From assembly GCA_021029595.1 (NCBI GenBank), contig JAJJOY010000003.1, forward strand, positions 124,001-188,000: a DNA stretch of 64,000 nucleotides, written 5' to 3'. The notes beneath the pieces were generated by a model, which saw only the letters and a program-made list of their open reading frames with translations, had not been told where the DNA came from and ran no database searches. The translations under genes were made by a program, and so were the position numbers. Numbering within the stretch: the first letter of the stretch is position 1; each line of letters opens with the position of its first letter. Shown in pieces: positions 8,815 to 16,793 of the stretch. This DNA is from Hominenteromicrobium mulieris (GTDB lineage: Bacteria; Bacillota; Clostridia; Oscillospirales; Acutalibacteraceae).

Positions 8815-8840
8815 ATGTATATATGTATAAATATACATTA
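8815..8840 (+). promoter_or_regulatory. ARG-box-like palindrome, copy 2
   Basis: Contains the palindrome TGTATAAATATACA (TGTATA-AA-TATACA). It differs from the 7813 copy by one base over 26 and keeps nearly the same distance to the promoter. Confidence 0.5.
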
Positions 8841-8857
8841 ATTTGGCAGTTTCGCTA

Positions 8858-8886
8858 TTGACCCAAACGGATTTTGGGGGTAGAAT
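8858..8886 (+). promoter_or_regulatory. Sigma-A-type promoter for the second binding protein and importer
   Basis: TTGACC (8858-8863), 17 bases, TAGAAT (8881-8886). Probably drives the second binding protein, permease, ATPase and the 61-residue protein. Confidence 0.7.
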
Positions 8887-8965
8887 ACAAGTATTCTAAT
8901 CGATTGGTACAGTGAAACGACTGTATCTCTTTATCGGGGAAAATTGAGAAAGAAGGACAAAACAC

Positions 8966-9799
8966 ATGAAAATGAAGAAAATCCTTGCTGCCGTGCTCGC
9001 CGGCGTAATGGCACTCTCCGCCACCGCATGCAGCAGCTCCAGTACAAAGAAGATTGAAAGCCCGGACGATTTCGCCGGCGCCAAAGTCAGCGTGCAGACC
9101 GGCACCACCGCCCACGACGCTCTGCAGAAAATGCAGGAAGAGGGCGTTGACGTCGAGATTCTCCCGTATGAAAAGATTACGCAGTGCTTTGATGACGTTT
9201 CGCTCGGCCGTGCAGATGCCGTGTACGTAGACAGCGTTGTCGCGGCGTATTACCTCGCAGACGACGACTCTAAATTCCAGAGCGTTTGGAAAAGCGACGA
9301 AGGCGAACCGATGGGCGTCTGCATCAAGAAAGGCAACACAGACCTTTTGGAGCAGACCGAAAACGCCATCAACACGCTTTATTATAACGGCAAAATCTCC
9401 GAGCTCGCCATGAAGCATTTCGGCACCGATGTCACCGAGGGCGTGCGCAACGTCACCGAGGAACCGACCGTTGACCCGAGCAAGGTCAAGACCGTTAAGG
9501 ACGGCGTTTTGACTATTGGCTTTGAGGCCGGTTATCCGCCGCTTGAGTACACCGACGACAGCGGCCTTGTGTATCAGGGCTTTGATGTTGATATGGCAGA
9601 AGAGATTGGTAAGCTGTTCGGCCTTGAGGTCGAGTTTGTCAACACCTCCTTCGACGGCGTTTTCGCAGGCCTCGATAAGGGCCAGTACGATATGATCATC
9701 GCCGGCGTTTCCATCACCCCGGAGCGTCAGGAAGCGTATGAAATGACCGAGCCGTACCTCTCCAACCAGCTCGTCATCGTCACAAAGAAGGACGCATAA
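8966..9799 (+). CDS. Circularly permuted SBP_bac_3-type amino-acid-binding lipoprotein, paralogue 2
   Basis: The 277-residue lipoprotein (LSATAC, Cys22) has the same swapped order as its neighbour: 'KIESPDDFAGAKVSVQTGTTAH' elements (ESPDDFAGAKVSVQTGTTAH) first, ending 'LAMKHFG', then linker 'RNVTEEPTVDPSKVKTVKDG', then 'LTIGFEAGYPPLEYTDDSG' with the signature GFDVDMAEEIGKLF near residue 206. The permutation therefore predates the duplication. Ligand unknown; polar amino acid expected from the GlnQ-type partners. ATG 8966 with an AGAAGGAC ribosome site. The permease follows after an 82-base gap that holds a hairpin. Confidence 0.9.
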   Translation: MKMKKILAAVLAGVMALSATACSSSSTKKIESPDDFAGAKVSVQTGTTAHDALQKMQEEGVDVEILPYEKITQCFDDVSLGRADAVYVDSVVAAYYLADDDSKFQSVWKSDEGEPMGVCIKKGNTDLLEQTENAINTLYYNGKISELAMKHFGTDVTEGVRNVTEEPTVDPSKVKTVKDGVLTIGFEAGYPPLEYTDDSGLVYQGFDVDMAEEIGKLFGLEVEFVNTSFDGVFAGLDKGQYDMIIAGVSITPERQEAYEMTEPYLSNQLVIVTKKDA

Positions 9800-9824
9800 G
9801 CGCAATAACGTAAAATGAAAATTC

Positions 9825-9855
9825 GGCAGGAGGCCCCGTTTTGAGGTCTCTTGCC
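9825..9855 (+). other. Intercistronic stem-loop between binding protein and permease
   Basis: GGCAGGAGGCC pairs with GGTCTCTTGCC with two mismatches around a CCGTTTTGA loop and has no T-run. Such hairpins commonly let the binding protein mRNA outlast that of the membrane subunits. Confidence 0.45.
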
Positions 9856-9881
9856 CCATTTATATCGGAAAGGATATCACC

Positions 9882-10541
9882 ATGAACGCCATTCAACAAA
9901 TCATCGGCTGGATGCCGGCGCTGCTCCAGGCCACCGGCGTAACGCTTGCGCTTTCCGTCACCTCCGTGCTGACGGCACTCGTGCTCGCCGTGTTTCTTGC
10001 CCTCGGCAAGATCTCCAAAAACACCGTACTCCGCTCCGTGTGCGGTGCGTACATCTTCTTCTTCCGCGGCACGCCGCTTCTGATGCAGCTGTTTTTCCTC
10101 TATTACACGCTGCCGCAGCTCGTTCCGGCGTTCAATATTCAGAGCCGCTTTTTGGCCGCTTGGATCGCGTTCTCGCTGAACGTCGCGGCCTACCTCGCGG
10201 AGATCATCCGCGCAGCTATTCAGTCCATCGATAAAGGCCAGCTTGAAGCCTCCACGGCGCTCGGTCTCACCCACTCGCAGGCGATGCGCCTTGTCATCAT
10301 CCCGCAGGCCTACCGCCGCATGATTCCGCCGATCTGCAACGAGTTCGTCATGGTGCTGAAGGATACCTCTCTTGTGTCCATCATCGCGCTGACCGATTTG
10401 ACCTACCAGACGAAGATTATCGCTTCCAACAAGGCGAGCGCTCTCGTTTATATCCCGGCTATGATCATCTACCTCATCATCACCGGCGTGTTCACCGTTA
10501 TTTTCAATCGCCTTGAAAAGCGCCTGTCCATCTACGAATAA
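9882..10541 (+). CDS. Polar amino-acid ABC transporter permease
   Basis: The 219-residue integral membrane protein is a HisM/GlnP-type permease. It has the N-terminal '[20 protein letters not shown]' helix, '[19 protein letters not shown]' (the RGTP motif of this family), and the EAA loop '[22 protein letters not shown]' ([20 protein letters not shown]) that docks onto the ATPase. About five membrane segments are expected, and it should work as a homodimer. AAAGGA precedes the ATG. It lies between the binding protein and ATPase genes in one operon. Confidence 0.92.
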   Translation: MNAIQQIIGWMPALLQATGVTLALSVTSVLTALVLAVFLALGKISKNTVLRSVCGAYIFFFRGTPLLMQLFFLYYTLPQLVPAFNIQSRFLAAWIAFSLNVAAYLAEIIRAAIQSIDKGQLEASTALGLTHSQAMRLVIIPQAYRRMIPPICNEFVMVLKDTSLVSIIALTDLTYQTKIIASNKASALVYIPAMIIYLIITGVFTVIFNRLEKRLSIYE

Positions 10542-10555
10542 GGAGGAATACGGCT

Positions 10556-11314
10556 ATGTCTATCATTAAAACGGAAAATATCTGTAAGTCCTTCGGCTCC
10601 GTAGATGTGCTGAAAAACGTCAGCCTCACCGTAGAGCCGGGCGAAGTGGTCGTCATCATCGGACCGTCCGGCGCCGGCAAGTCGACGTATCTGCGCTCTT
10701 TAAACCACCTTGAAAAGCCTACGAGCGGCAAGATCTGGATCGACGACAAGCTCATCGAAGACCGCGTGAACGGCCACAATCAGGTAAAGCTGCCGCATAA
10801 AGAGCGCGCCGCTATTTTGCTTGAGATGGGTATGGTGTTTCAGCGCTTCAACCTCTTCCCGCACAAAACGGCACTGCAAAACGTCATGCTCGCCCCGATG
10901 AACGTGAAGGGCGTGCCGGAAAAGGAAGCCAAAGAAAAGGCCGTGAAGCTTTTAAATCAGGTCGGCCTCGGCGATAAGCTCGATTCCTACCCCGCAAAGC
11001 TTTCCGGCGGCCAGCAGCAGCGTGTGGCCATCGCCCGTGCGCTCGCCATGGAACCGAAAATGATGCTGTTCGATGAGCCCACCAGCGCCCTTGACCCGGA
11101 GCTTGTCGGCGACGTTCTGAACGTCATGAAGGAGCTTGCGGAAGAAGGCATGACGATGCTTGTTGTCACGCACGAAATGGGCTTTGCCCGCGAAGTGGCA
11201 GACCGCGTGGTGTTCATGTATGATGGCGCGATTTTGGAGGAAGGCTCCCCGAAGGAGATCTTCACAAATCCGAAGCACGACCGCACGCGCCAGTTCCTGC
11301 AAAGCGTTCTGTAA
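10556..11314 (+). CDS. Amino-acid ABC transporter ATP-binding protein (GlnQ type)
   Basis: This 252-residue ATPase has Walker A 'GPSGAGKST' (about residue 39), a Q-loop '[15 protein letters not shown]', signature '[15 protein letters not shown]', Walker B '[14 protein letters not shown]' and switch 'VTHEMG'. It powers uptake of a polar amino acid together with the permease. Compared with GlnQ/HisP it carries a slightly long segment between Walker A and the Q-loop ([20 protein letters not shown], residues about 67-87), which I regard as a normal variant. AAGGAGG sits eight bases before the ATG. Confidence 0.93.
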   Translation: MSIIKTENICKSFGSVDVLKNVSLTVEPGEVVVIIGPSGAGKSTYLRSLNHLEKPTSGKIWIDDKLIEDRVNGHNQVKLPHKERAAILLEMGMVFQRFNLFPHKTALQNVMLAPMNVKGVPEKEAKEKAVKLLNQVGLGDKLDSYPAKLSGGQQQRVAIARALAMEPKMMLFDEPTSALDPELVGDVLNVMKELAEEGMTMLVVTHEMGFAREVADRVVFMYDGAILEEGSPKEIFTNPKHDRTRQFLQSVL

Positions 11315-11323
11315 GGCGATAGC

Positions 11324-11509
11324 ATGTTTGAAAATACCTCAAAATGCGAAGACTGCCTGTATTACGAGTACGACGATGAGTACGGCTTCTATGTCTGCGA
11401 TATGGACTTAGACGAGGATGAGACCGCCCAGTTCATCGGCGGCCGCTTTCAAAACTGCCCGTACTACCGCCCCGGCGACGAATACACCATCGTCCGCAAG
11501 CAAATATAA
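11324..11509 (+). CDS. Small Cys-containing acidic protein, DUF6472-like
   Basis: The 61-residue protein has four cysteines arranged CEDC (residues 8 and 11), one near 32 and one near 46 (NCPYYRPGDEY), an arrangement that could bind a metal. It is rich in Asp, Glu and Tyr. It resembles the small clostridial DUF6472 family from memory. It begins 9 bases after the ATPase stop and ends just before the operon terminator, so it is translated with the importer. No function is known. Confidence 0.7.
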   Translation: MFENTSKCEDCLYYEYDDEYGFYVCDMDLDEDETAQFIGGRFQNCPYYRPGDEYTIVRKQI

Positions 11510-11523
11510 TAACATTGTATGAC

Positions 11524-11560
11524 AAAAGCTCTCCCGAATTCGTTTCGGGAGAGCTTTTCT
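11524..11560 (+). terminator. Intrinsic terminator of the amino-acid importer operon
   Basis: AAAAGCTCTCCCGAA pairs with TTCGGGAGAGCTTTT around a short loop; symmetrical, so it could act in both directions. Confidence 0.85.
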
Positions 11561-11635
11561 ACATATAACTATAGATCGGTTGTTTACTTTTCAAATCACT
11601 TGTGATAACATGAGAAAAAACAAAGGAGAATGAAA

Positions 11636-13039
11636 ATGGAGCTATATATTTTGATTGGACTCATTACAATTGTTCTTATTTTGCAGATTGTCTTTCTTCT
11701 CAAGAAGCCAAAAAGTGAAAATACTGCAACAAATACGAATTACGAAAGCAATTTTCAGCATATTGAAACCTATATTGCCGATGAGTTTTCACGTAGTCGA
11801 AAAGAAACATCCGAAAGCTTAAACAGCCGTTTGAGCGAAATGAACGCCCTGATACGCGAAATTCAGCAAATCAACACGCAGCAAAGCGAAAAGCTCAGCA
11901 CAACCTTGACGAAGAATATCGATTCACTACTCGAGAGCAATGAAAAGAAGCTCGACCAAATGCGTCAAGCCAATATGGAGCAGAATGAAAAAATAAGCAG
12001 CGCCTTAACACAAAACCTAAAAGCTTTGCAGGAAAGCACTGAGAAAAAACTTGAGCAAATGCGCGAGGTCAGCGCACGGCAAAATGAACATATCAATGAA
12101 ACGCTTACAAAAAGCTTAACTGCTCTACAAGAAAACAACGAAAAGAAGCTTGAACAGATGCGCATGACCGTCGATGAAAAGTTGACAGATACGCTTTCCA
12201 AACGTCTGGACAGCAGCTTTAAAGTCGTCGGCGAGCAGCTTAAAAGTGTTTACGAGTCACTCGGCGAAATGCGTAAGATCACCGGCGATGTGACAGCGCT
12301 CCAGCGCGTGCTGACAAATGTAAAAGCGCGCGGAACATGGGCAGAGGTGCAACTCGGCAATATACTGGAGCAAACACTCACCAAAGACCAGTACGACTGC
12401 AACGTATCTACGAAAAATGATACAAAGCGCGTCGAGTTCGCCGTTAAGATCCCCTCCCGTGAAAAAGACGGCGAGACCGTATGGCTCCCCATCGACTCCA
12501 AGTTCCCGCAGGAAGACTACATACGCATTTGCGAGGCTGCCGAAAAAGCCGATAAAGAGGCTCTGGAAGCCGCGCAAAAGGCTCTGGAGCAGAACATTAA
12601 AAATCAGGCAAAAACGATTGCCGAGCTGTACATCAATGTCCCAAAAACGACGGATTTTGCCATTATGTTCCTTGCTACCGAGGGGCTTTACTCAGAGGTG
12701 CTGCGCCGCCCCGGCTTGTGCGAGGAAATCCAAAACAAGTATCGCATCATGATCTGCGGTCCGACCACAATCACCGCGTTTCTCAACACGTTGAATGTCG
12801 GTTTCCGCACTATCGCACTAAACAAAAAGACAACAGAAATTCAAAAGACGCTCAGTGCCGTAAGCTCACAATATGATTTGTTTGAATCTCTCCTTGCTAA
12901 AGCAAAGAAGAAAATCGATGAAGCCGGTTCAAGTATCGAGGCTGCGCAAAAGAGAAATACGACAATTCAAAGGAAACTGCATAACGTAGACAAAATGGAC
13001 GCAGATGAAGCCGAAGCACTGTTAAATTCCGGCGAGTGA
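11636..13039 (+). CDS. rmuC: RmuC family DNA recombination protein
   Basis: The 467-residue protein has an N-terminal membrane helix (ILIGLITIVLILQIVFLL), a long coiled coil (about 45-200) with three recurrent blocks of the type 'NNEKKLEQMR', and a C-terminal RmuC nuclease-like domain (about 205-430) with 'RGTWAEVQLGNILEQ', 'WLPIDSKFPQEDY' and 'DFAIMFLATEGLYSEVLRRPGL' (FAIMFLATEGLYSEVLRRPG). RmuC proteins limit recombination at inverted repeats; the catalytic details are not settled. ATG 11636 has AAAGGAG seven bases upstream, better than the ATG at 11630 that touches it. Its sequence is more AT-rich than its neighbours, a possible sign of separate history. Single-gene unit with terminators on both sides. 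Confidence 0.9.
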   Translation: MELYILIGLITIVLILQIVFLLKKPKSENTATNTNYESNFQHIETYIADEFSRSRKETSESLNSRLSEMNALIREIQQINTQQSEKLSTTLTKNIDSLLESNEKKLDQMRQANMEQNEKISSALTQNLKALQESTEKKLEQMREVSARQNEHINETLTKSLTALQENNEKKLEQMRMTVDEKLTDTLSKRLDSSFKVVGEQLKSVYESLGEMRKITGDVTALQRVLTNVKARGTWAEVQLGNILEQTLTKDQYDCNVSTKNDTKRVEFAVKIPSREKDGETVWLPIDSKFPQEDYIRICEAAEKADKEALEAAQKALEQNIKNQAKTIAELYINVPKTTDFAIMFLATEGLYSEVLRRPGLCEEIQNKYRIMICGPTTITAFLNTLNVGFRTIALNKKTTEIQKTLSAVSSQYDLFESLLAKAKKKIDEAGSSIEAAQKRNTTIQRKLHNVDKMDADEAEALLNSGE

Positions 13040-13054
13040 TTTCAAATCAAATAG

Positions 13055-13098
13055 AAAGATACCGCATTCAGCCTACAAACCGAATGCGGTATCTTTTT
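13055..13098 (+). terminator. Bidirectional terminator between rmuC and the Rrf2 gene
   Basis: AAAGATACCGCATTC pairs perfectly with GAATGCGGTATCTTT, followed by T's on both strands; serves the two convergent genes. Confidence 0.9.
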
Positions 13099-13099
13099 A

Positions 13100-13537
13100 T
13101 CAAATGCTGTAATCGTTGACGAAAGTCGCCTGCTGCTGATCCAATATATCCTGCAGGGTGATGCTGTCGAGATATTCGTTGATGGCGCGGCTGAGCCCCT
13201 GCCACACAGGCAGCGTGATGCAGTCTGCACTGCGGTCGCACAGAACGGGGTCGTGATCGAGACACGCGACGGGCGCGAGACTGCCCTCCGTGATGCGCAG
13301 AATCATGCCCACAGTGTATTTATCCGGCGATTGCGCCAGACGATATCCACCCTGAAAACCGCGGCTTGCAAGAAGAATATCGGATTTATTGAGCATCGGC
13401 ACGATCTGCTCCAGATATTTTTTGGAGACATTCTGACGGCGGGCAATGTCCTTCAGCGCGACGTAGCCGTCATTCTGGTGCTGTGCGAGATCCAGCAGCA
13501 TGCGCAGCGCATAGCGCCCTTTGGTGGAAATTTTCAT
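13100..13537 (-). CDS. Rrf2 family transcriptional regulator (IscR/CymR-like)
   Basis: This 145-residue protein has the Rrf2 winged-helix N-terminus (MKISTKGRYALRMLLDLAQH; 'VSKKYLEQIVPML' recognition region; 'SRGFQGGYRLA' wing) and three cysteines, Cys92, Cys100 and Cys106, spaced like the [Fe-S] ligands of IscR but two residues wider between the first pair. CymR of Bacillus lacks such cysteines. Because cysK lies immediately upstream and has a palindrome just downstream of its promoter, I infer control of sulfur assimilation; iron-sulfur sensing is the alternative. ATG with GGA upstream. Confidence 0.88.
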   Translation of the reverse strand: MKISTKGRYALRMLLDLAQHQNDGYVALKDIARRQNVSKKYLEQIVPMLNKSDILLASRGFQGGYRLAQSPDKYTVGMILRITEGSLAPVACLDHDPVLCDRSADCITLPVWQGLSRAINEYLDSITLQDILDQQQATFVNDYSI

Positions 13538-13794
13538 GCGGTATCCATCCTTTATGTAAAATAGCGTTTCCGGAATAAAACAAGCGGGCTCACTGTCCGC
13601 CGCAAACTTTATACCATAATAACATGTTTTTAGTAGGTTTTCAAGAGTTTTATTTTTGCCGGTAATTTACTGTAAAAACGCCCTCTATAAACTCCTTTAA
13701 ACTCGCGAAAAAGGGCAAAGCCCGAAAACCTTGCCCCTTTCCCTCATTCATTTTTCTATCCCAAAAATATGTGTTTGGATTCTTGTATGCTGTA

Positions 13795-14724
13795 TCAGTC
13801 TGCAAACATCGGCGTGGAGAGGTACCGTTCGCCGGTATCGGGCAGAAGCGCCACGATGACCTTGCCTGCGTTTTCCGGGCGCTTTGCAAGCTGTGCTGCC
13901 GCAAAGACTGCCGCGCCGGAGGAAATGCCCACCAAAACGCCCTCGCTGCGTGCCAGCGCGCGGCCGGTCGCAAACGCGTCCTCATTCTGCACGGGGAGAA
14001 TCTCATCGTAAATGTCGGTGTTCAGCGTATCCGGCACAAAGCCCGCGCCGATGCCCTGAATTTTATGTGGGCCCGCCTTGCCGCCGGAGAGGACAGGGGA
14101 GGTAGCCGGTTCCACCGCGACAACCTTAACATTGGGGTTCTGCGACTTGAGGTACGCGCCTACACCGGAGAGCGTGCCGCCCGTGCCGACGCCTGTAACG
14201 AAAATATCGACCTTGCCGTCCGTGTCTGCCCAGATTTCCGGGCCGGTCGTCTTCAGGTGCACCGCCGGGTTTGCCGGGTTCGTGAACTGGCTCGGAATGT
14301 AGCTGTTTGGGGTCTGCTCGGCGAGCTCCTTCGCCTTTGCGATAGCGCCCGGCATACCCTTTGCGCCTTCGGTGAGGACAAGCTCCGCACCGTAAGCCTT
14401 CAAAAGGTTGCGGCGCTCCACACTCATCGTCTCCGGCATGGTAAGGATTACCTTATAACCGCGGGAAGCCGCAACGGAAGCAAGGCCGATGCCCGTGTTG
14501 CCGCTTGTCGGTTCAATGATAACTGCGCCGGGCTTCAAGAGGCCCTTTTCCTCGGCGTCGTCCAACATCGCTTTCGCGATACGGTCCTTTACGCTGCCTG
14601 CCGGGTTGAAATACTCAAGCTTCGCGTAGATTTTCGCGTTCAATTCATTTGCTTTTTCGTAGTTGGTGAGTTCAAGAAGCGGAGTGCCGCCGATGAGGTC
14701 TGTGATTTTGCGATATACACGCAT
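13795..14724 (-). CDS. cysK: Cysteine synthase A (O-acetylserine sulfhydrylase)
   Basis: The 309-residue PLP enzyme converts O-acetylserine and sulfide to cysteine. Visible hallmarks are '[12 protein letters not shown]' (PLP Lys46), '[12 protein letters not shown]' (substrate loop), '[13 protein letters not shown]' (phosphate-binding glycine loop) and 'GISSGAAV'. GGAG lies eight bases upstream of the ATG. A 14-codon leader ORF and a palindromic operator sit in its 170-base 5' leader. Some 257 bases separate it from the Rrf2 gene on the same strand, so the two may be separate units. Confidence 0.95.
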   Translation of the reverse strand: MRVYRKITDLIGGTPLLELTNYEKANELNAKIYAKLEYFNPAGSVKDRIAKAMLDDAEEKGLLKPGAVIIEPTSGNTGIGLASVAASRGYKVILTMPETMSVERRNLLKAYGAELVLTEGAKGMPGAIAKAKELAEQTPNSYIPSQFTNPANPAVHLKTTGPEIWADTDGKVDIFVTGVGTGGTLSGVGAYLKSQNPNVKVVAVEPATSPVLSGGKAGPHKIQGIGAGFVPDTLNTDIYDEILPVQNEDAFATGRALARSEGVLVGISSGAAVFAAAQLAKRPENAGKVIVALLPDTGERYLSTPMFAD

Positions 14725-14778
14725 GGTAAAGTCTCCTTAAAATACTTTATATAAATGAGTTTGCATTCTTGTATCGTT

Positions 14779-14823
14779 TCAGGCTGCGGCGCAACATCGC
14801 CGACTGTACGGAAACGGGTTCAT
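14779..14823 (-). CDS. cysK leader peptide MNPFPYSRRCCAAA
   Basis: A 14-codon ORF in the cysK 5' leader, read from the predicted transcript. It has an excellent ribosome site (AAAGGAG, nine bases before ATG) and ends 54 bases before the cysK start. It encodes two adjacent cysteines after two arginines (codons CGG CGA TGT TGC). CGGCG and CGCCG flank the Cys codons and could form a small hairpin with the codons in its loop. I infer translation of this ORF senses charged tRNA-Cys; there is no T-rich terminator after it, so any control would be translational or Rho-linked. Confidence 0.6.
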   Translation of the reverse strand: MNPFPYSRRCCAAA

Positions 14824-14861
14824 ATCGCGTCTCTCCTTTGCCTTGTTTTGCTAAGCTTATT

Positions 14862-14884
14862 AAACCTACTTATTTTATAGGTTA
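14862..14884 (-). promoter_or_regulatory. Candidate Rrf2/CymR operator of cysK
   Basis: AACCTA (14863-14868) and TAGGTT (14878-14883) form an inverted repeat with a 9-base AT-rich centre, roughly 10-30 bases downstream of the predicted cysK transcription start, a typical repressor position. It resembles the ATAGG-type half sites of Bacillus CymR boxes. The half AAACCTACT recurs in the 5' region of the Rrf2 gene itself (minus strand, near 13634-13642). Confidence 0.5.
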
Positions 14885-14898
14885 TTTAACTTGCTTAT

Positions 14899-14927
14899 AT
14901 CCTATCACCACAGGGTAAATTTGTCAA
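14899..14927 (-). promoter_or_regulatory. cysK promoter
   Basis: On the minus strand, TTGACA (14927-14922), 17 bases, TAGGAT (14904-14899). Confidence 0.8.
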
Positions 14928-15059
14928 CATCTTTTTTCACTTTTCCTTTTACCTTTAAAACTCGTTGAAACGATCCGCCGATTTGCAATGCAAAATGCAG
15001 TTTCCCCCATATAATAGTAGGGTTTCCGAAAATTTTCTTCAATTTTTGCATTTTAGGGG

Positions 15060-15115
15060 TTGACAAATTGCAATCCAGCGTGTATCATACAAAACATACC
15101 AAGTCAATATGTTTT
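15060..15115 (+). promoter_or_regulatory. metY promoter with overlapping downstream inverted repeat
   Basis: TTGACA (15060-15065), 17 bases, TATCAT (15083-15088). Immediately downstream AAAACATA (15091-15098) and TATGTTTT (15108-15115) form a perfect 8-base inverted repeat covering the predicted start site, a good place for a repressor. Its sequence differs from the cysK palindrome. Between here and cysK's promoter (14928-15059) nothing else was recognised. Confidence 0.65.
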
Positions 15116-15175
15116 GAGTGTTATGAAATCTTCAAACATAAAAATTGAAGTAAATCTCAAAGGAGGCGCACCCCG

Positions 15176-15235
15176 ATGATGCGATCCCTTTTCCGGCAAA
15201 TGCTTCGCCACAATTTCAGAAACGGACGAATGTGA
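15176..15235 (+). CDS. metY leader peptide MMRSLFRQMLRHNFRNGRM
   Basis: A 19-codon ORF preceded by AAAGGAGG nine bases upstream, ending 76 bases before the metY start. It has four Met and five Arg residues, with no Cys. Having a near-perfect ribosome site, it should be translated whenever metY is transcribed. I infer a leader peptide that couples metY expression to amino-acid supply; it may instead be a small functional peptide. Confidence 0.55.
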   Translation: MMRSLFRQMLRHNFRNGRM

Positions 15236-15311
15236 AGCTCAGCTTTTCGTCAACTTCTCAAAATCCGTTAAAACAAGAATTAAATTCTGAAATTATGAAA
15301 GAGGTATTACC

Positions 15312-16604
15312 ATGAGCTATACATATGATAACAACTACCATTTTGAAACCATCCAGCTGCACGCAGGTCAGGAGAACCCGGACCCCGCTACCGATGCCCG
15401 CGCAGTGCCGATTTATCAGACGACTTCCTTCGTCTTCAAGAACTCCGCACACGCAGCAGCCCGCTTCGCGCTCGCAGATGCAGGCAACATCTACGGCCGT
15501 CTGACGAACTCCACCGTGGACGCATTTGAGCAGCGCATTGCAGCCCTTGAGGGCGGCGTGGCAGCGCTTGGCGTCGCTTCCGGTGCAGCAGCCATCAACT
15601 ATACGTTTCTCAACCTCGCAAGCGCAGGTGACAACATCGTTTCCGCGAAGACCATCTACGGCGGCACCTACAATCTGCTCGAGCACACGCTCCCGCAGTA
15701 CGGCATCACTGCAACGTTCGTAGATCCGGATGAAGAAGGCGCTTTTGAAAACGCGATTAACGATAAGACAAAGGCCGTCTTCATCGAGACCATCGGTAAC
15801 CCGAACGCAACGCTGATTGACATTGAAAAGGTCGCAGCCATTGCACATGCACATAAGATTCCGCTTGTTGTAGACTCCACATTCGCAACGCCTTACCTCC
15901 TCCGTCCGTTCGAGTACGGTGCAGACATCGTTGTCCATTCCGCTACAAAGTTCATCGGCGGTCACGGCACGGCGATCGGCGGCGTTATCGTAGACAGCGG
16001 TAAGTTTGACTGGGAGGGCAGCGGCAAGTTCCCGTCCCTCGTAGAGCCGAACCCCAGCTACCACGGCATCAGCTTCACAAAGGACGTCGGCGCGGCAGCC
16101 TTTGTCACGAAGATCCGTGCAATCCTCCTGCGTGATACCGGCGCAACGCTCGCTCCGCTGCACGCATTCCTGTTCCTGCAGGGTCTTGAAACGCTCTCTC
16201 TGCGCGTTGAGCGCCATGTAGAGAACGCGCTGAAGGTTGTCGATTTCCTCTCCAAGCACCCGAAAGTCGAAAGCGTCAACCATCCGTCTCTGCCGGACAG
16301 CCCGTATCACGAGCTTTATAAGAAGTATTTCCCGAACGGCGGCGCTTCTATCTTCACGTTCAACATCAAGGGCGGCGCTAAGGAAGCACAGGCGTTCATC
16401 GACAGACTCAAAATTTTCTCTCTGCTCGCAAACGTCGCAGACGTGAAGTCCCTCGTTATCCACCCGGCTTCCACCACGCACTCGCAGCTCAACGAAGAAG
16501 AGCTCGCAGAGCAGGGCATCCAGCCGAACACCATTCGCCTCTCCATCGGCACCGAGCACATCGATGACATCATCGCCGATCTTTCCCAGGCTTTCGGTGA
16601 CTGA
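15312..16604 (+). CDS. metY: O-acetylhomoserine sulfhydrylase (Cys/Met metabolism PLP enzyme)
   Basis: This 430-residue enzyme is of the MetY type, making homocysteine from O-acetylhomoserine and sulfide. Features are '[20 protein letters not shown]' ([19 protein letters not shown]), 'PIYQTTSF', '[20 protein letters not shown]', and the PLP lysine motif '[20 protein letters not shown]' with Lys213. It is about 30-40 residues longer than cystathionine gamma-synthases, as expected for MetY. ATG preceded by AGAGGT. Codons and flanking signals point to strong, regulated expression. Alternative: annotated as cysteine synthase/OAH aminocarboxypropyltransferase, which is the same activity class. Confidence 0.93.
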   Translation: MSYTYDNNYHFETIQLHAGQENPDPATDARAVPIYQTTSFVFKNSAHAAARFALADAGNIYGRLTNSTVDAFEQRIAALEGGVAALGVASGAAAINYTFLNLASAGDNIVSAKTIYGGTYNLLEHTLPQYGITATFVDPDEEGAFENAINDKTKAVFIETIGNPNATLIDIEKVAAIAHAHKIPLVVDSTFATPYLLRPFEYGADIVVHSATKFIGGHGTAIGGVIVDSGKFDWEGSGKFPSLVEPNPSYHGISFTKDVGAAAFVTKIRAILLRDTGATLAPLHAFLFLQGLETLSLRVERHVENALKVVDFLSKHPKVESVNHPSLPDSPYHELYKKYFPNGGASIFTFNIKGGAKEAQAFIDRLKIFSLLANVADVKSLVIHPASTTHSQLNEEELAEQGIQPNTIRLSIGTEHIDDIIADLSQAFGD

Positions 16605-16650
16605 TTCAAAACACTCCTTAAAACTGATTTCTCCGATATCCTATTTTCCG

Positions 16651-16690
16651 TGTCCCCACGTCAGAAATGGCGTGGGGACATGCTTTTTCC
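16651..16690 (+). terminator. metY terminator
   Basis: TGTCCCCACG pairs perfectly with CGTGGGGACA, then TGCTTTTT. Confidence 0.85.
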
Positions 16691-16712
16691 CGAAATTCGG
16701 CGGCTTTGCATC

Positions 16713-16741
16713 TTGACATCCCGCCCTATCTGTGTTAGAAT
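16713..16741 (+). promoter_or_regulatory. Promoter of the SCIFF operon
   Basis: TTGACA (16713-16718), 17 bases, TAGAAT (16736-16741); 52 bases to the scfA start. Confidence 0.8.
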
Positions 16742-16793
16742 TTTAAGGCTAATAAAGTTAGCTTATAAAGTAACAATTCGGAGGCGAAATGAT

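Noticed and set aside
14725-14898. T-box leader for cysK
   Set aside because: No T-box sequence and no terminator before cysK; the Cys-Cys ORF is the visible signal.
15089-15311. SAM riboswitch or T-box in the metY leader
   Set aside because: The S-box core words and T-box sequence (TGGNACCGCG) are absent; a leader ORF explains the space better.
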